64,000 bases of DNA, taken from Streptomyces purpureus. GTDB lineage: Bacteria; Actinomycetota; Actinomycetes; Streptomycetales; Streptomycetaceae. The stretch spans positions 1 to 64,000 of the forward strand of contig NZ_BMQQ01000020.1 in NCBI RefSeq assembly GCF_014648195.1, read 5' to 3'. The notes under the pieces were generated by a model. It searched no databases. It was not told the DNA's origin and saw only the letters and a list, made by a program, of their open reading frames with translations. The translations under genes were made by a program, and so were the position numbers. Position 1 is the first letter of the stretch. Every line of letters starts with the position of its first letter. Below, one piece after another: positions 17,278 to 24,454 of the stretch.

Positions 17278-18165
17278 GTGGTCGCAGTCGTGGAGAGCGC
17301 ATCCGCGAAGGCCCACCGACTGGCCGAGCTCCGCGAGTTCCTGATGAGCCGTCGGGCCAGGGTCACCCCGGCCGAGGCCGGACTCCCGGACGGCGGCGCC
17401 CGGCGCCGTACGCCCGGACTGCGCCGCGAGGAGGTCGCCGTGCTGGCCGGCGTCGGCGTCTCCTGGTACCAGTGGCTGGAGCAGGGCCGCGACATCACCG
17501 TCTCCCCGCAGGTCCTCGACGCGGTGGCACGGGTGCTGCGGCTGAGCGCCGTCGAGCGCCGCCACCTCTACGTCCTGGCCGGGCTCAACCCGCCCGCGCC
17601 GGAGGTCGATCCGGCCGCCCAGGACATGTGCCAGGGGCTGCGCCGGCTGATCGACACCTGGATGCCGTTCCCGGCGCACATCCTGGACGCCTACTGGAAC
17701 ACGGTCATGTACAACGACTCCGCGTCGATCGTGCTCGGCATGCGGCCGGAGATCTCCCAGAACTGCCTGATCGCCTTCTTCACCGACCCCCTCTACCGCG
17801 CCCGGACCAGGAGCTGGGAACGGCTCGCGCCGCACGTCGTCGCGCAGTTCCGGGCCGCCTGCTCGGAGTGCCCGGACGACGAGGGGTTCCGCGCGGTGGT
17901 CGAGGAGGCCAAGGAGGCCAGCGAGGAGTTCGCCGCCCTGTGGGAGCGCCGGGACATCGCGCCCGGCGGCCAGCTCCGCAAGGAGATGGAACACCCGCTG
18001 GTCGGCACGCTGGTGGTGGAGGCGACCCAGCTGCGGGTCCCGGCCCGGCCCGATCTGACCATCGTGATGCACACCCCGCTGCCGGAGGCCGACACGGCGG
18101 CGAAGCTGGAGTGGCTGGTCTCCCCGCAGGGGCGGCGCGGGGCGATGTATCCCGTCGCCGGCTGA
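17278..18165 (+). CDS. HTH regulator with MmyB-like ligand domain
   Basis: A 295-residue XRE-type regulator. The N-terminal HTH (about 15-85) contains GARRRTPGLRREEVAVLAGV and SWYQWLEQGRDI, typical of MmyB-like actinobacterial regulators. The C-terminal 190 residues match the PAS-like MmyB ligand domain (WNTVMYNDSASIVLG and similar). MmyB-domain proteins are thought to bind fatty-acyl-type ligands. The start is GTG 17278, after a strong GGGGGAGG site. It is divergent from the DHA2 exporter, the usual repressor-efflux pump layout. Confidence 0.87.
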   Translation: MVAVVESASAKAHRLAELREFLMSRRARVTPAEAGLPDGGARRRTPGLRREEVAVLAGVGVSWYQWLEQGRDITVSPQVLDAVARVLRLSAVERRHLYVLAGLNPPAPEVDPAAQDMCQGLRRLIDTWMPFPAHILDAYWNTVMYNDSASIVLGMRPEISQNCLIAFFTDPLYRARTRSWERLAPHVVAQFRAACSECPDDEGFRAVVEEAKEASEEFAALWERRDIAPGGQLRKEMEHPLVGTLVVEATQLRVPARPDLTIVMHTPLPEADTAAKLEWLVSPQGRRGAMYPVAG

Positions 18166-18214
18166 CCGTCGCCGGCCGACCATCCCCTCGGCCGTGCGGC
18201 CCCGGGCACCGTCC

Positions 18215-18227
18215 TATGCTCGGTCCA
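18215..18227 (+). promoter_or_regulatory. Putative leaderless -10 (TATGCT)
   Basis: TATGCT ends 6 nt before ATG 18227 and no ribosome-binding site intervenes, which is consistent with a leaderless transcript for the deaminase-like gene. Inference from spacing only. Confidence 0.4.
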
Positions 18228-18580
18228 TGACACAGAGCAGCGACCTCGGTGCCGAGGACCTCAAGATCATCACCCTGGCGCGCAGCGCCCGCGCCCGTAA
18301 CGGCGTGCCCGAGGGCGCGGCGGTCCGTGACGAGACCGGCCGTACGTACGTGGCGGGCACCGTGGCCCTGGAGTCGCTGAAGCTGAGCGCGCTCCAGACC
18401 GCCGTCGCCATGGCCGTGGCCAGCGGCGCCCAGTCGCTGGAGGCCGCGGCCGTCGTCTCCGACGCCGAGAGCGCCTCCGACGCCGACCGCGCGGCCGTAC
18501 GGGACCTGGGCGGCCCGCAGACCCCGGTCCTCCTCGCGGGCCCCGACGGCACCCTGCGCGCCGCGGTGACCGCAGGCTGA
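18227..18580 (+). CDS. Cytidine deaminase-like protein lacking zinc ligands
   Basis: A 117-residue protein that I match to the cytidine-deaminase-like proteins encoded beside era in Streptomyces. The spacing of strands and helices follows the family: LAR-SARARNGVPEGAAVRDETGR, then VALESLKLSALQTAVAMAVA where the active helix should be. It has no cysteine at all, and the HAE/CAE and PCxxC zinc motifs are absent (LSALQ occupies the catalytic position), so deaminase activity is unlikely. It may be a structural or binding homologue. The assignment is moderate because the diagnostic residues are the missing ones. Confidence 0.65.
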   Translation: MTQSSDLGAEDLKIITLARSARARNGVPEGAAVRDETGRTYVAGTVALESLKLSALQTAVAMAVASGAQSLEAAAVVSDAESASDADRAAVRDLGGPQTPVLLAGPDGTLRAAVTAG

Positions 18581-18778
18581 CTTCCGCAGGCCCGGCCGGG
18601 CTTCCGCCGGAGAATCAACCGGCCGCGCCCGGAGAATCAGCCGGACTTTCTCTTGCGACCTCTGGCTCTTTGCGCGTCAATGCGGTGAACGCACCCTTCA
18701 CGCAGCCCCCGCACCCCTTGTAGCGCCGTGTGTACGAGTGCGCTTTTCCACCCGACACGGGAGAAGGGGAAACACCAC

Positions 18779-19264
18779 ATGAGAGCCAGCAGGAACAGCA
18801 GCTTAGGTATCGGCGCGGTGCTCGCGGGGGCGCTCGCCGCCGCCGGTCTGGTCTTCGCGCCGAGCGCCGCCGCCGTCACTCCGGGCACGGCCACCGCGTC
18901 GTACGACTGCGGTACGTGGGGCGGCGGCGGGGCCACGCTCACCGCCACCCAGAGCGGCACGGCCGCCACGATCACCCTGACCTCGGCGGTGAAGACACCG
19001 GTCGCCGTGGGCAAGGACCAGATCAGTGCCAAGCTCACGCTCGCCAAGGCGGGCGGCGGCACCCGGGTCTTCAGCGGCAAGAAGAACCCGGCGCTGGCGG
19101 CCAACACGGCGGTGACCATGGGCCCGCTCAGCGGGACCGTCGCCGCCGGGGACAGTCTCAACTCGTACTTCGCCGGCACCGCGCTGACCATGACGATCTT
19201 CGGTGTGACGGTGAACTGCGACGCCGTGACGTCACAGTCGCCCGGCCCGTTCGTCTTCAGCTGA
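18779..19264 (+). CDS. Small secreted protein with a TTA codon
   Basis: A 161-residue protein with a Sec signal peptide (basic start, then a hydrophobic stretch, cleavage near PSAAAV at about 33). The mature part is a beta-rich domain with two cysteines, in SYDCGTWGG near its start and VTVNCDAV near its end, likely disulphide-linked. The segment SGKKNPALA resembles TGPKKNPPVP in the N-terminal domain of the following WxL-like protein, so it looks like a stand-alone copy of that domain. Leu-9 is encoded by TTA (18803-18805), the codon read by the developmental tRNA BldA. GAGAAGGGG precedes the ATG. Confidence 0.8.
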   Translation: MRASRNSSLGIGAVLAGALAAAGLVFAPSAAAVTPGTATASYDCGTWGGGGATLTATQSGTAATITLTSAVKTPVAVGKDQISAKLTLAKAGGGTRVFSGKKNPALAANTAVTMGPLSGTVAAGDSLNSYFAGTALTMTIFGVTVNCDAVTSQSPGPFVFS

Positions 19265-19445
19265 CCGCGTTCCAGGGGCCGGTGCCGCTCGCGGGCGGCA
19301 CCGGCCGTCGGCGCGCCGTCTGACCTGCGCAAACGCGGATCTTGACAGTATCTGATGGGTCATCAGTCGGTGGATTTCGATTCCATTGACTTCTCTTCCC
19401 CCGCGGCCGTCAATGGCGCCCTCTCATCTCTCAGGAGGGGCACTC

Positions 19446-20801
19446 ATGGCATCCCCGCTCACCCCCACATCCGCGCGGAGCCGCGGCCGAAGACGCCGGT
19501 GGACCGCCGTCCTCGGCGCGACCGTTCTCGTCGCCGGTGCGGCCGGCGCACTCGCCGCCCCCGCCGGGGCACTGACCGCCGCGTCCACACCGGTCGACTT
19601 CCTCACCCGCTGCGTACCACCACCCATCGCCGGCATCCCGCCGATCGAGGGCACCACCACCGCCGAGATCACCGTCGACAAAGCGACACCGAAGGTCGGC
19701 GACACGGTCACCGTCACCTACACGGTCACCAAACCCGCCGCCAGCAACCCCGTCGACATCTCCCTGCCGGCCGACATCATGACCCCCACCGGAAAGGTCG
19801 CCCTCGGCGGCGCCCAGTCCGGCGAGATCACCGTCACCGGCCCCAAGAAGAACCCGCCCGTCCCCGGCAAGGGCGCCTTCCCGCCGTTCTCCATGACCGG
19901 TACGTTCACGGTCACCGCACCCGGCTCGATCACCCTCTCCCCGGGCGACTACAACATCCACACCAGCTACATCATGGAGCTGGACACCCCCTGCACGGTC
20001 AAGAACCCGCCCGCCCCCGTCTCCGAGACGGTCGTCGCCGCCGACCAGCCGGGAGCCAACGAGAGGGCCCTCCAGCTCGCCACCGCATCCGGCGCACCCG
20101 GCGCCCGGGTCACCGTCACGGGCAGCAAGTTCACCCCGCTCGCCGAGGTGACCGTCGCCGGCCGCGCCGGGGCCGCCCAGACCGCCGACACCATGACCGT
20201 CACCACCGACGACACCGGCGGCTTCACCGCCCGCCTCAAGGTCAGTGACAAGGCGACCACCGGCGTCGTGGCCTACGAAGGCGCCTCCTGGAACCCCGAC
20301 AAGGGCGCCGGACCGGCCGCGTACACCGTCGTCGACGACACTCCGCAGCCGCCGGACAGCCAGAAACTCACCGCCTCCGTCACCGCCGGCGAACTCTCCA
20401 TGTCCCAGGCCGGCGACACCGTCCAGATGACGGCCGTCGACTTCGGCCAGGGCGGCGCCTCCACCGGCGACCTGCGGACCGTCACCGTCAAGGACTTCCG
20501 CGGCGGCCCCGCCGGCTGGTCCCTCACCGGAAAGGTCACCGACTTCACCGGCACCGCCGGCTCCCTCGGCGCCGACAAGCTCAGCTGGACACCCGCCTGC
20601 ACCACCAAGCAGGGCAGCCCCAGCGTCTGCGCCCCCGGCTCCGCCGGGACCGTCGGCAGCGGCGGAGCGACCCTCGCCTCCACCCCCAACGCCACCCTCA
20701 CCGGCGGCGAGTTCACCATCGACGCCAAGGTCTCCCTGGACGTCCCGGCGTTCACCGCGCCCGGTACGTACGCCGGAGTCCTGACCCTCACCCTCACCTG
20801 A
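19446..20801 (+). CDS. Secreted multidomain protein with a WxL-like C-terminal domain
   Basis: A 451-residue protein with a long signal peptide (RGRRRRW, then a hydrophobic core, cleaved near residue 45). Domain 1 (about 45-200) is a two-cysteine beta domain like the preceding small protein. Domain 2 (about 215-300) is Ig/IPT-like, with APGARVTVTGSKFTPLAEV. Domain 3 (about 310-451) resembles the WxL wall-binding domain of Firmicutes: W358-S359-L360 in AGWSLTGKV, a second tryptophan in LSWTPA at 381, and the ending TYAGVLTLTLT in place of Y-x3-LTWxL. AGGAGGGG precedes the ATG. It probably acts at the cell surface with the DUF916 protein. Confidence 0.75.
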   Translation: MASPLTPTSARSRGRRRRWTAVLGATVLVAGAAGALAAPAGALTAASTPVDFLTRCVPPPIAGIPPIEGTTTAEITVDKATPKVGDTVTVTYTVTKPAASNPVDISLPADIMTPTGKVALGGAQSGEITVTGPKKNPPVPGKGAFPPFSMTGTFTVTAPGSITLSPGDYNIHTSYIMELDTPCTVKNPPAPVSETVVAADQPGANERALQLATASGAPGARVTVTGSKFTPLAEVTVAGRAGAAQTADTMTVTTDDTGGFTARLKVSDKATTGVVAYEGASWNPDKGAGPAAYTVVDDTPQPPDSQKLTASVTAGELSMSQAGDTVQMTAVDFGQGGASTGDLRTVTVKDFRGGPAGWSLTGKVTDFTGTAGSLGADKLSWTPACTTKQGSPSVCAPGSAGTVGSGGATLASTPNATLTGGEFTIDAKVSLDVPAFTAPGTYAGVLTLTLT

Positions 20802-20873
20802 CCCACGGCACACCCCAGCACGGCGGGCCGGGCGCGCACCCGGTCGGCCCGCCCCGACCCCCGGGGGTCCCGC

Positions 20874-21815
20874 ATGGTGCGCAAGCTGTCCGTACTCCTC
20901 ACCGGGCTTCTTCTGCTGCTGTCCGGCGTCCCCGCCACCGCCGCCGAGAACGGCGAATGGGCCGTCTACCCCGCCGCCTCCCAGCTCGGCTCGCGCCCGT
21001 ACTTCTACCTCGCCGCCGACCCCGGCGACACCCTCACCGACACCGTCACCCTCAGCAACAAGACCGCCGCCCCGCTCACCTTCCGGCTGTACGGCGCCGA
21101 CGCCTACAACACCGCACGCGACGGCGGCTTCGCCGTCCGCACCGAGAAGGAACCCCAGCGCTCCATCGGCGCCTGGCTGAGACCGGACCGCCCCCGGATC
21201 ACCGTCCCCGCCAGGGGCAAGGCCAGCGTCCTGATCACCCTCACCGTCCCGCCCGGCGCCGAACCCGGCGACCACGTCGGCGCCGTCGTCGCCCTCGACG
21301 AGCGGATCGACCGCGCACGCGGCGGCCCCGTCACCGTCGGCGTCCAGCGCGCCGTCGGCGCCCGCGTCTACCTCCGCGTCGGCGGCCCCACCGTCCCCGC
21401 CCTCGCCGTCGAGGACGTCACCCTCGACCAGGACCGCCCGCTGGTCCCCGGCACCCGCGAGAGCAGCGCCCTCGTCTCGTACACGCTGCACAACCGGGGC
21501 AACGTCACCCTGAACCCCCGGGTCGCCCTGCGGGCCGAAGGGCTCTTCGGCCGTACGCTCCTCGACCGCGACCTGGCCGGCGTGCCCTCCGAGCTGCTGC
21601 CCCGGCAGCGGATCCGGCTCACCGCGCGATGGACGGGATCACCGCAGCTCGACCGGGGCGAGGTGACCCTCATGGCCACCGCGAAGGACGTCCGCGAGTC
21701 CGGCACCGTCTCCTTCCTCGCGCTGCCCTGGCTCGCCGGCGGCATCCTGATCGCCGGGGTCGCGGCCGCCTCGATGGCGCTGTGGGCGCGGCGGCGCGGG
21801 GCACCGAGTACGTGA
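20874..21815 (+). CDS. DUF916 (WxL-interacting) membrane-anchored surface protein
   Basis: A 313-residue protein with a signal peptide (MVRKLSVLLTGLLLLLSG), a DUF916-type domain (about 30-145, including LAADPGDTLTDTVTLSNKT and the AVGAR strand), a second beta domain (about 165-270, with SYTLHNRGNVTLNP) and a C-terminal membrane helix (about 282-305) ending in ARRRG. This is the layout of WxL-interacting proteins, which in Firmicutes pair with WxL proteins and bind peptidoglycan. It follows the WxL-like gene by 72 bp in the same direction, supporting a shared surface complex. Function in Streptomyces is not known to me. Confidence 0.8.
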   Translation: MVRKLSVLLTGLLLLLSGVPATAAENGEWAVYPAASQLGSRPYFYLAADPGDTLTDTVTLSNKTAAPLTFRLYGADAYNTARDGGFAVRTEKEPQRSIGAWLRPDRPRITVPARGKASVLITLTVPPGAEPGDHVGAVVALDERIDRARGGPVTVGVQRAVGARVYLRVGGPTVPALAVEDVTLDQDRPLVPGTRESSALVSYTLHNRGNVTLNPRVALRAEGLFGRTLLDRDLAGVPSELLPRQRIRLTARWTGSPQLDRGEVTLMATAKDVRESGTVSFLALPWLAGGILIAGVAAASMALWARRRGAPST

Positions 21816-21832
21816 GGGGGTCCCGCATCGGG

Positions 21833-21846
21833 GACAATGGCCCCCA
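21833..21846 (+). promoter_or_regulatory. Putative leaderless -10 of era (GACAAT)
   Basis: GACAAT ends 7 nt before ATG 21846. Nearly the same sequence, GGGACAATGGCCCC, directly precedes the recO ATG in this window. The likely reading is a -10 element giving a leaderless mRNA. Confidence 0.45.
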
Positions 21847-22787
21847 TGAGCGCTCGTACTGATGACAACAACGCCCCGCACCGGGCCGGCTTCGCCTGCT
21901 TCGTCGGCCGCCCCAACGCGGGCAAGTCGACCCTGACGAACGCTCTGGTCGGCCAGAAGGTGGCCATCACCTCCAACCGCCCCCAGACCACCCGGCACAC
22001 CGTCCGCGGCATCGTGCACCGCCCCGACGCCCAGCTGATCCTGGTGGACACCCCCGGCCTCCACAAGCCGCGCACCCTCCTCGGCGAGCGCCTCAACGAC
22101 GTCGTCCGCACCACCTGGGCCGAGGTCGACGTCATCGGCTTCTGCCTGCCCGCCGACCAGAAGCTCGGCCCCGGCGACCGCTACATCGCCAAGGAGCTCG
22201 CCGGGATCAAGAAGACGCCCAAGGTCGCCATCGTCACCAAGACCGACCTGGTCGACTCCAAGACCCTCGCCGAGCAGCTCGTCGCCATCGACCAGCTCGG
22301 CAAGGAGCTCGGCATCGAGTGGGCGCAGATCGTGCCCGTCTCCGCCGTCGGCAACAAGCAGGTCCAGCTCGTCGCCGACCTGCTGATCCCGATGCTCCCC
22401 GAGTCCCCGCCGCTCTACCCCGAGGGCGACCTCACCGACGAGCCCGAGCAGGTCATGGTCGCCGAGCTGATCCGCGAGGCGGCGCTGGAGGGCGTACGGG
22501 ACGAGCTGCCGCACTCCATCGCGGTCGTCGTCGAGGAGATGCTGCCCCGCGAGGACCGCCCCGCGGACAAGCCGCTCCTGGACATCCACGCCAACGTCTA
22601 CATCGAGCGCCCCAGCCAGAAGGGCATCATCATCGGCCCCAAGGGCAAGCGCCTGAAGGAGGTCGGCACCAAGTCCCGCAAGCACATCGAGGCACTGCTC
22701 GGGACCCCGGTCTTCCTCGACCTCCACGTCAAGGTCGCCAAGGACTGGCAGCGGGACCCCAAGCAGCTGCGCCGCCTCGGCTTCTAG
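21846..22787 (+). CDS. era: GTPase Era
   Basis: A 313-residue GTPase that binds 16S rRNA and helps 30S assembly. G1 is GRPNAGKST, G3 is DTPGLHKP, G4 is TKTD and the C-terminal KH domain contains IIGPKGKRLKEVG. It ends in LHVKVAKDWQRDPKQLRRLGF, typical of the family. The start MSARTDD at 21846 is preferred over an in-frame ATG 9 bp upstream, because the upstream ATG lies inside the putative -10 element. In many bacteria it directly follows the ybeY/CBS genes; here several accessory genes intervene. Confidence 0.96.
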   Translation: MSARTDDNNAPHRAGFACFVGRPNAGKSTLTNALVGQKVAITSNRPQTTRHTVRGIVHRPDAQLILVDTPGLHKPRTLLGERLNDVVRTTWAEVDVIGFCLPADQKLGPGDRYIAKELAGIKKTPKVAIVTKTDLVDSKTLAEQLVAIDQLGKELGIEWAQIVPVSAVGNKQVQLVADLLIPMLPESPPLYPEGDLTDEPEQVMVAELIREAALEGVRDELPHSIAVVVEEMLPREDRPADKPLLDIHANVYIERPSQKGIIIGPKGKRLKEVGTKSRKHIEALLGTPVFLDLHVKVAKDWQRDPKQLRRLGF

Positions 22788-22825
22788 CCGCTGATCGGCC
22801 TCCAGGCCCCCGGCGGCCCCCGGCC

Positions 22826-23092
22826 TCACGCGCCCTCCTTCAGCACCCAGGACACCAGCTCACGCTGCTCCTCGGTCAGCCGCGGATCGACGCAGAACAC
22901 CGTCCGCCCGTCGACCGTGATCTCATAGCAGAAGCCGTCCGGCACCCCGGCCGGCGGCGCGCCGTGGCCCGCCGCCAGGGCCGCCGCGGCCAGCGCATGC
23001 CACCGCGCGGCATCGAGCCGCCCGGTGGTGTCCACCACGGCCGACCGCTCGATGCCCGCGAAACCGCCCGTGCGCCGGACCTGGATACGCAT
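22826..23092 (-). CDS. Emfourin-like protealysin inhibitor
   Basis: An 88-residue protein (MRIQVRRTGGFAGIERSAVV start; FCYEITVDGRTVFCVDP in the middle; TEEQRELVSWVL end) matching the small emfourin-type inhibitors encoded next to protealysin-like M4 peptidases. It begins 3 bp after the peptidase stop, so the two are cotranscribed, peptidase first. It probably blocks the peptidase inside the producing cell. No signal peptide is present. Confidence 0.8.
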   Translation of the reverse strand: MRIQVRRTGGFAGIERSAVVDTTGRLDAARWHALAAAALAAGHGAPPAGVPDGFCYEITVDGRTVFCVDPRLTEEQRELVSWVLKEGA

Positions 23093-23095
23093 CGG

Positions 23096-24160
23096 CTACT
23101 TCGTCCCCACTCCCACCTGCGACCATGCCTTCACCACGGCCTCCAGTTCATCACCCGCACCGAAGAGCGCCTGCGCCTGCGCCAGCGTCACCTTGGCGAA
23201 GTCGGTGAACTGCGCGTCCGGGGCGAGCTCACCACTGGTCAGCGTGGCGTACCAGATCTTGCCCGCCCGCTCCCAGGCGTGGCCGCCCAGCGCCGTCGCC
23301 AGCAGGTAGAAGGCGTGGTTGGGGATGCCGGAGTTGATGTGCACCCCGCCGTTGTCCCGGCCGGTGCGGACGTAGTCCTCCATCTTCGCCGGCTGCGGGT
23401 CCTTGCCGAGGACGTCGTCGTCGTACGCCGTGCCCGGCGCCTTCATCGAGCGCAGCGCGACGCCCTGCACGTTCGGGTGCAGCAGGCCCTCGCCGATGAG
23501 CCAGTCCGCCTGGTCGGCGGTGTGCCCCAGCACGTACTGCTTGATCAGCGAGCCGAAGACGTCCGACACGGACTCGTTGAGCGCCCCGGACTGGCCGAAG
23601 TACTCCAGGTTCGCCGTGTACTGCGTGACACCGTGCGTCAGCTCGTGACCGATCACATCCACCGGCAGCGTGAAGTCGAGGAAGATGTCGTTGTCACCGT
23701 CCCCGAACACCATCTGACGGCCGTCCCAGAAGGCGTTGCCGTAGTTCTCGCCGTAGTGGACGGTCGCGTCCAGCGCCAGGCCCGCGTCGTCGATGGAGTG
23801 GCGGCCGAACTCCTTCAGGAACAGGTCGAACGTCGCGCCGAGACCCGCGTGAGCGCGGTTGACGGTCGCGTCCTGGGACGGCTCGTCCCCCTCCGCGTGG
23901 ACCTTCTTTCCCGGCAGGACCTCCTTGCGCTCGGCGTCGTAGATGGTCCGGTTCGGCTTCTCCGACGGCTCCCCGGCAGGGGCGGCCAGCGCCCGCACGG
24001 TCGTGATCCGGCGCCGGGTGCGCTGCAGGGCGTCGTGCTCGAGGGTGCGGGCCGCCGCCTCGGCGCGGGCGGGGTCCTCGCCCCGGGCGATCCGGTCGAG
24101 GACATGCGGAGGGACGATCGTGCAGAAGACCGGGGCGACCCGGCGGGCGTAGGCATCCAT
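23096..24160 (-). CDS. Protealysin-like M4 metallopeptidase
   Basis: A 354-residue thermolysin-family zinc protease. The zinc motif HELTH is at 172-176, the third ligand Glu at 196 in GALNESVSDVFG, and the C-terminal catalytic histidine region in DNGGVHINSGIPNHAFYL. The short N-terminal propeptide contains PVFCTIVPPHVLDRIA, the marker of protealysins, which lack the long FTP/PepSY propeptide. There is no signal peptide, so it is probably cytoplasmic or exported by a non-classical route. The start MDAYARR is preferred; upstream codons to 24235 are open but not conserved in character. Confidence 0.9.
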   Translation of the reverse strand: MDAYARRVAPVFCTIVPPHVLDRIARGEDPARAEAAARTLEHDALQRTRRRITTVRALAAPAGEPSEKPNRTIYDAERKEVLPGKKVHAEGDEPSQDATVNRAHAGLGATFDLFLKEFGRHSIDDAGLALDATVHYGENYGNAFWDGRQMVFGDGDNDIFLDFTLPVDVIGHELTHGVTQYTANLEYFGQSGALNESVSDVFGSLIKQYVLGHTADQADWLIGEGLLHPNVQGVALRSMKAPGTAYDDDVLGKDPQPAKMEDYVRTGRDNGGVHINSGIPNHAFYLLATALGGHAWERAGKIWYATLTSGELAPDAQFTDFAKVTLAQAQALFGAGDELEAVVKAWSQVGVGTK

Positions 24161-24244
24161 GACCGGACTGTGGCACCGGGTCACAGCGATGTCACTAGGT
24201 GCGACCATGATTGCCGAAATGGAGTGATAGGTCACTCTTTCTTC

Positions 24245-24309
24245 TTGACGTCACAGCCGTCCCGCATACTGATACGGGCACGGCGCTCTCCGCGCGGCTC
24301 GGCTAGGCT
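24245..24309 (+). promoter_or_regulatory. Candidate promoter elements of the leuA leader
   Basis: TTGACG at 24245-24250 with TACTGA at 24267-24272 (16-nt spacer) could form one promoter. TAGGCT at 24304-24309, 10 nt before the leader-peptide ATG, is an alternative -10. Only transcript mapping would tell which is used. Confidence 0.35.
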
Positions 24310-24319
24310 GCGGCACATC

Positions 24320-24367
24320 ATGCGTTTCGGGCTGCTTCTCCTTAGCTGCCGCGGCGAGGGCCTGTAG
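24320..24367 (+). CDS. leuL: leuA leader peptide (15 aa)
   Basis: A 15-codon ORF, ATG 24320 to TAG 24365-24367, encoding MRFGLLLLSCRGEGL. Four consecutive leucine codons (CTG CTT CTC CTT) sit 87 bp before the 2-isopropylmalate synthase gene, the classic arrangement for ribosome-mediated control by charged leucyl-tRNA. A comparable leucine-rich leader is known upstream of leuA in other Streptomyces. It has no Shine-Dalgarno sequence. Confidence 0.8.
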   Translation: MRFGLLLLSCRGEGL

Positions 24368-24454
24368 TCGTAGGCCGACCCCCTCCCCGCGGGATCTTGG
24401 CGTTGCGTTCGACAGTCGGCCGTCCCACCGCAGGACCCCGAGGAGCCCTACGCC
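24368..24454 (+). promoter_or_regulatory. leuA leader RNA with a long-range stem
   Basis: Between the leader ORF and leuA, GGCCGAC at 24373-24379 can pair with GTCGGCC at 24415-24421 (7 bp, 35-nt loop). No run of T follows, so it is not a standard intrinsic terminator. It may be an attenuator, an antiterminator or a structure that masks translation initiation. CCGAGGAG at about 24438-24445 is the ribosome-binding site for leuA. Confidence 0.4.
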
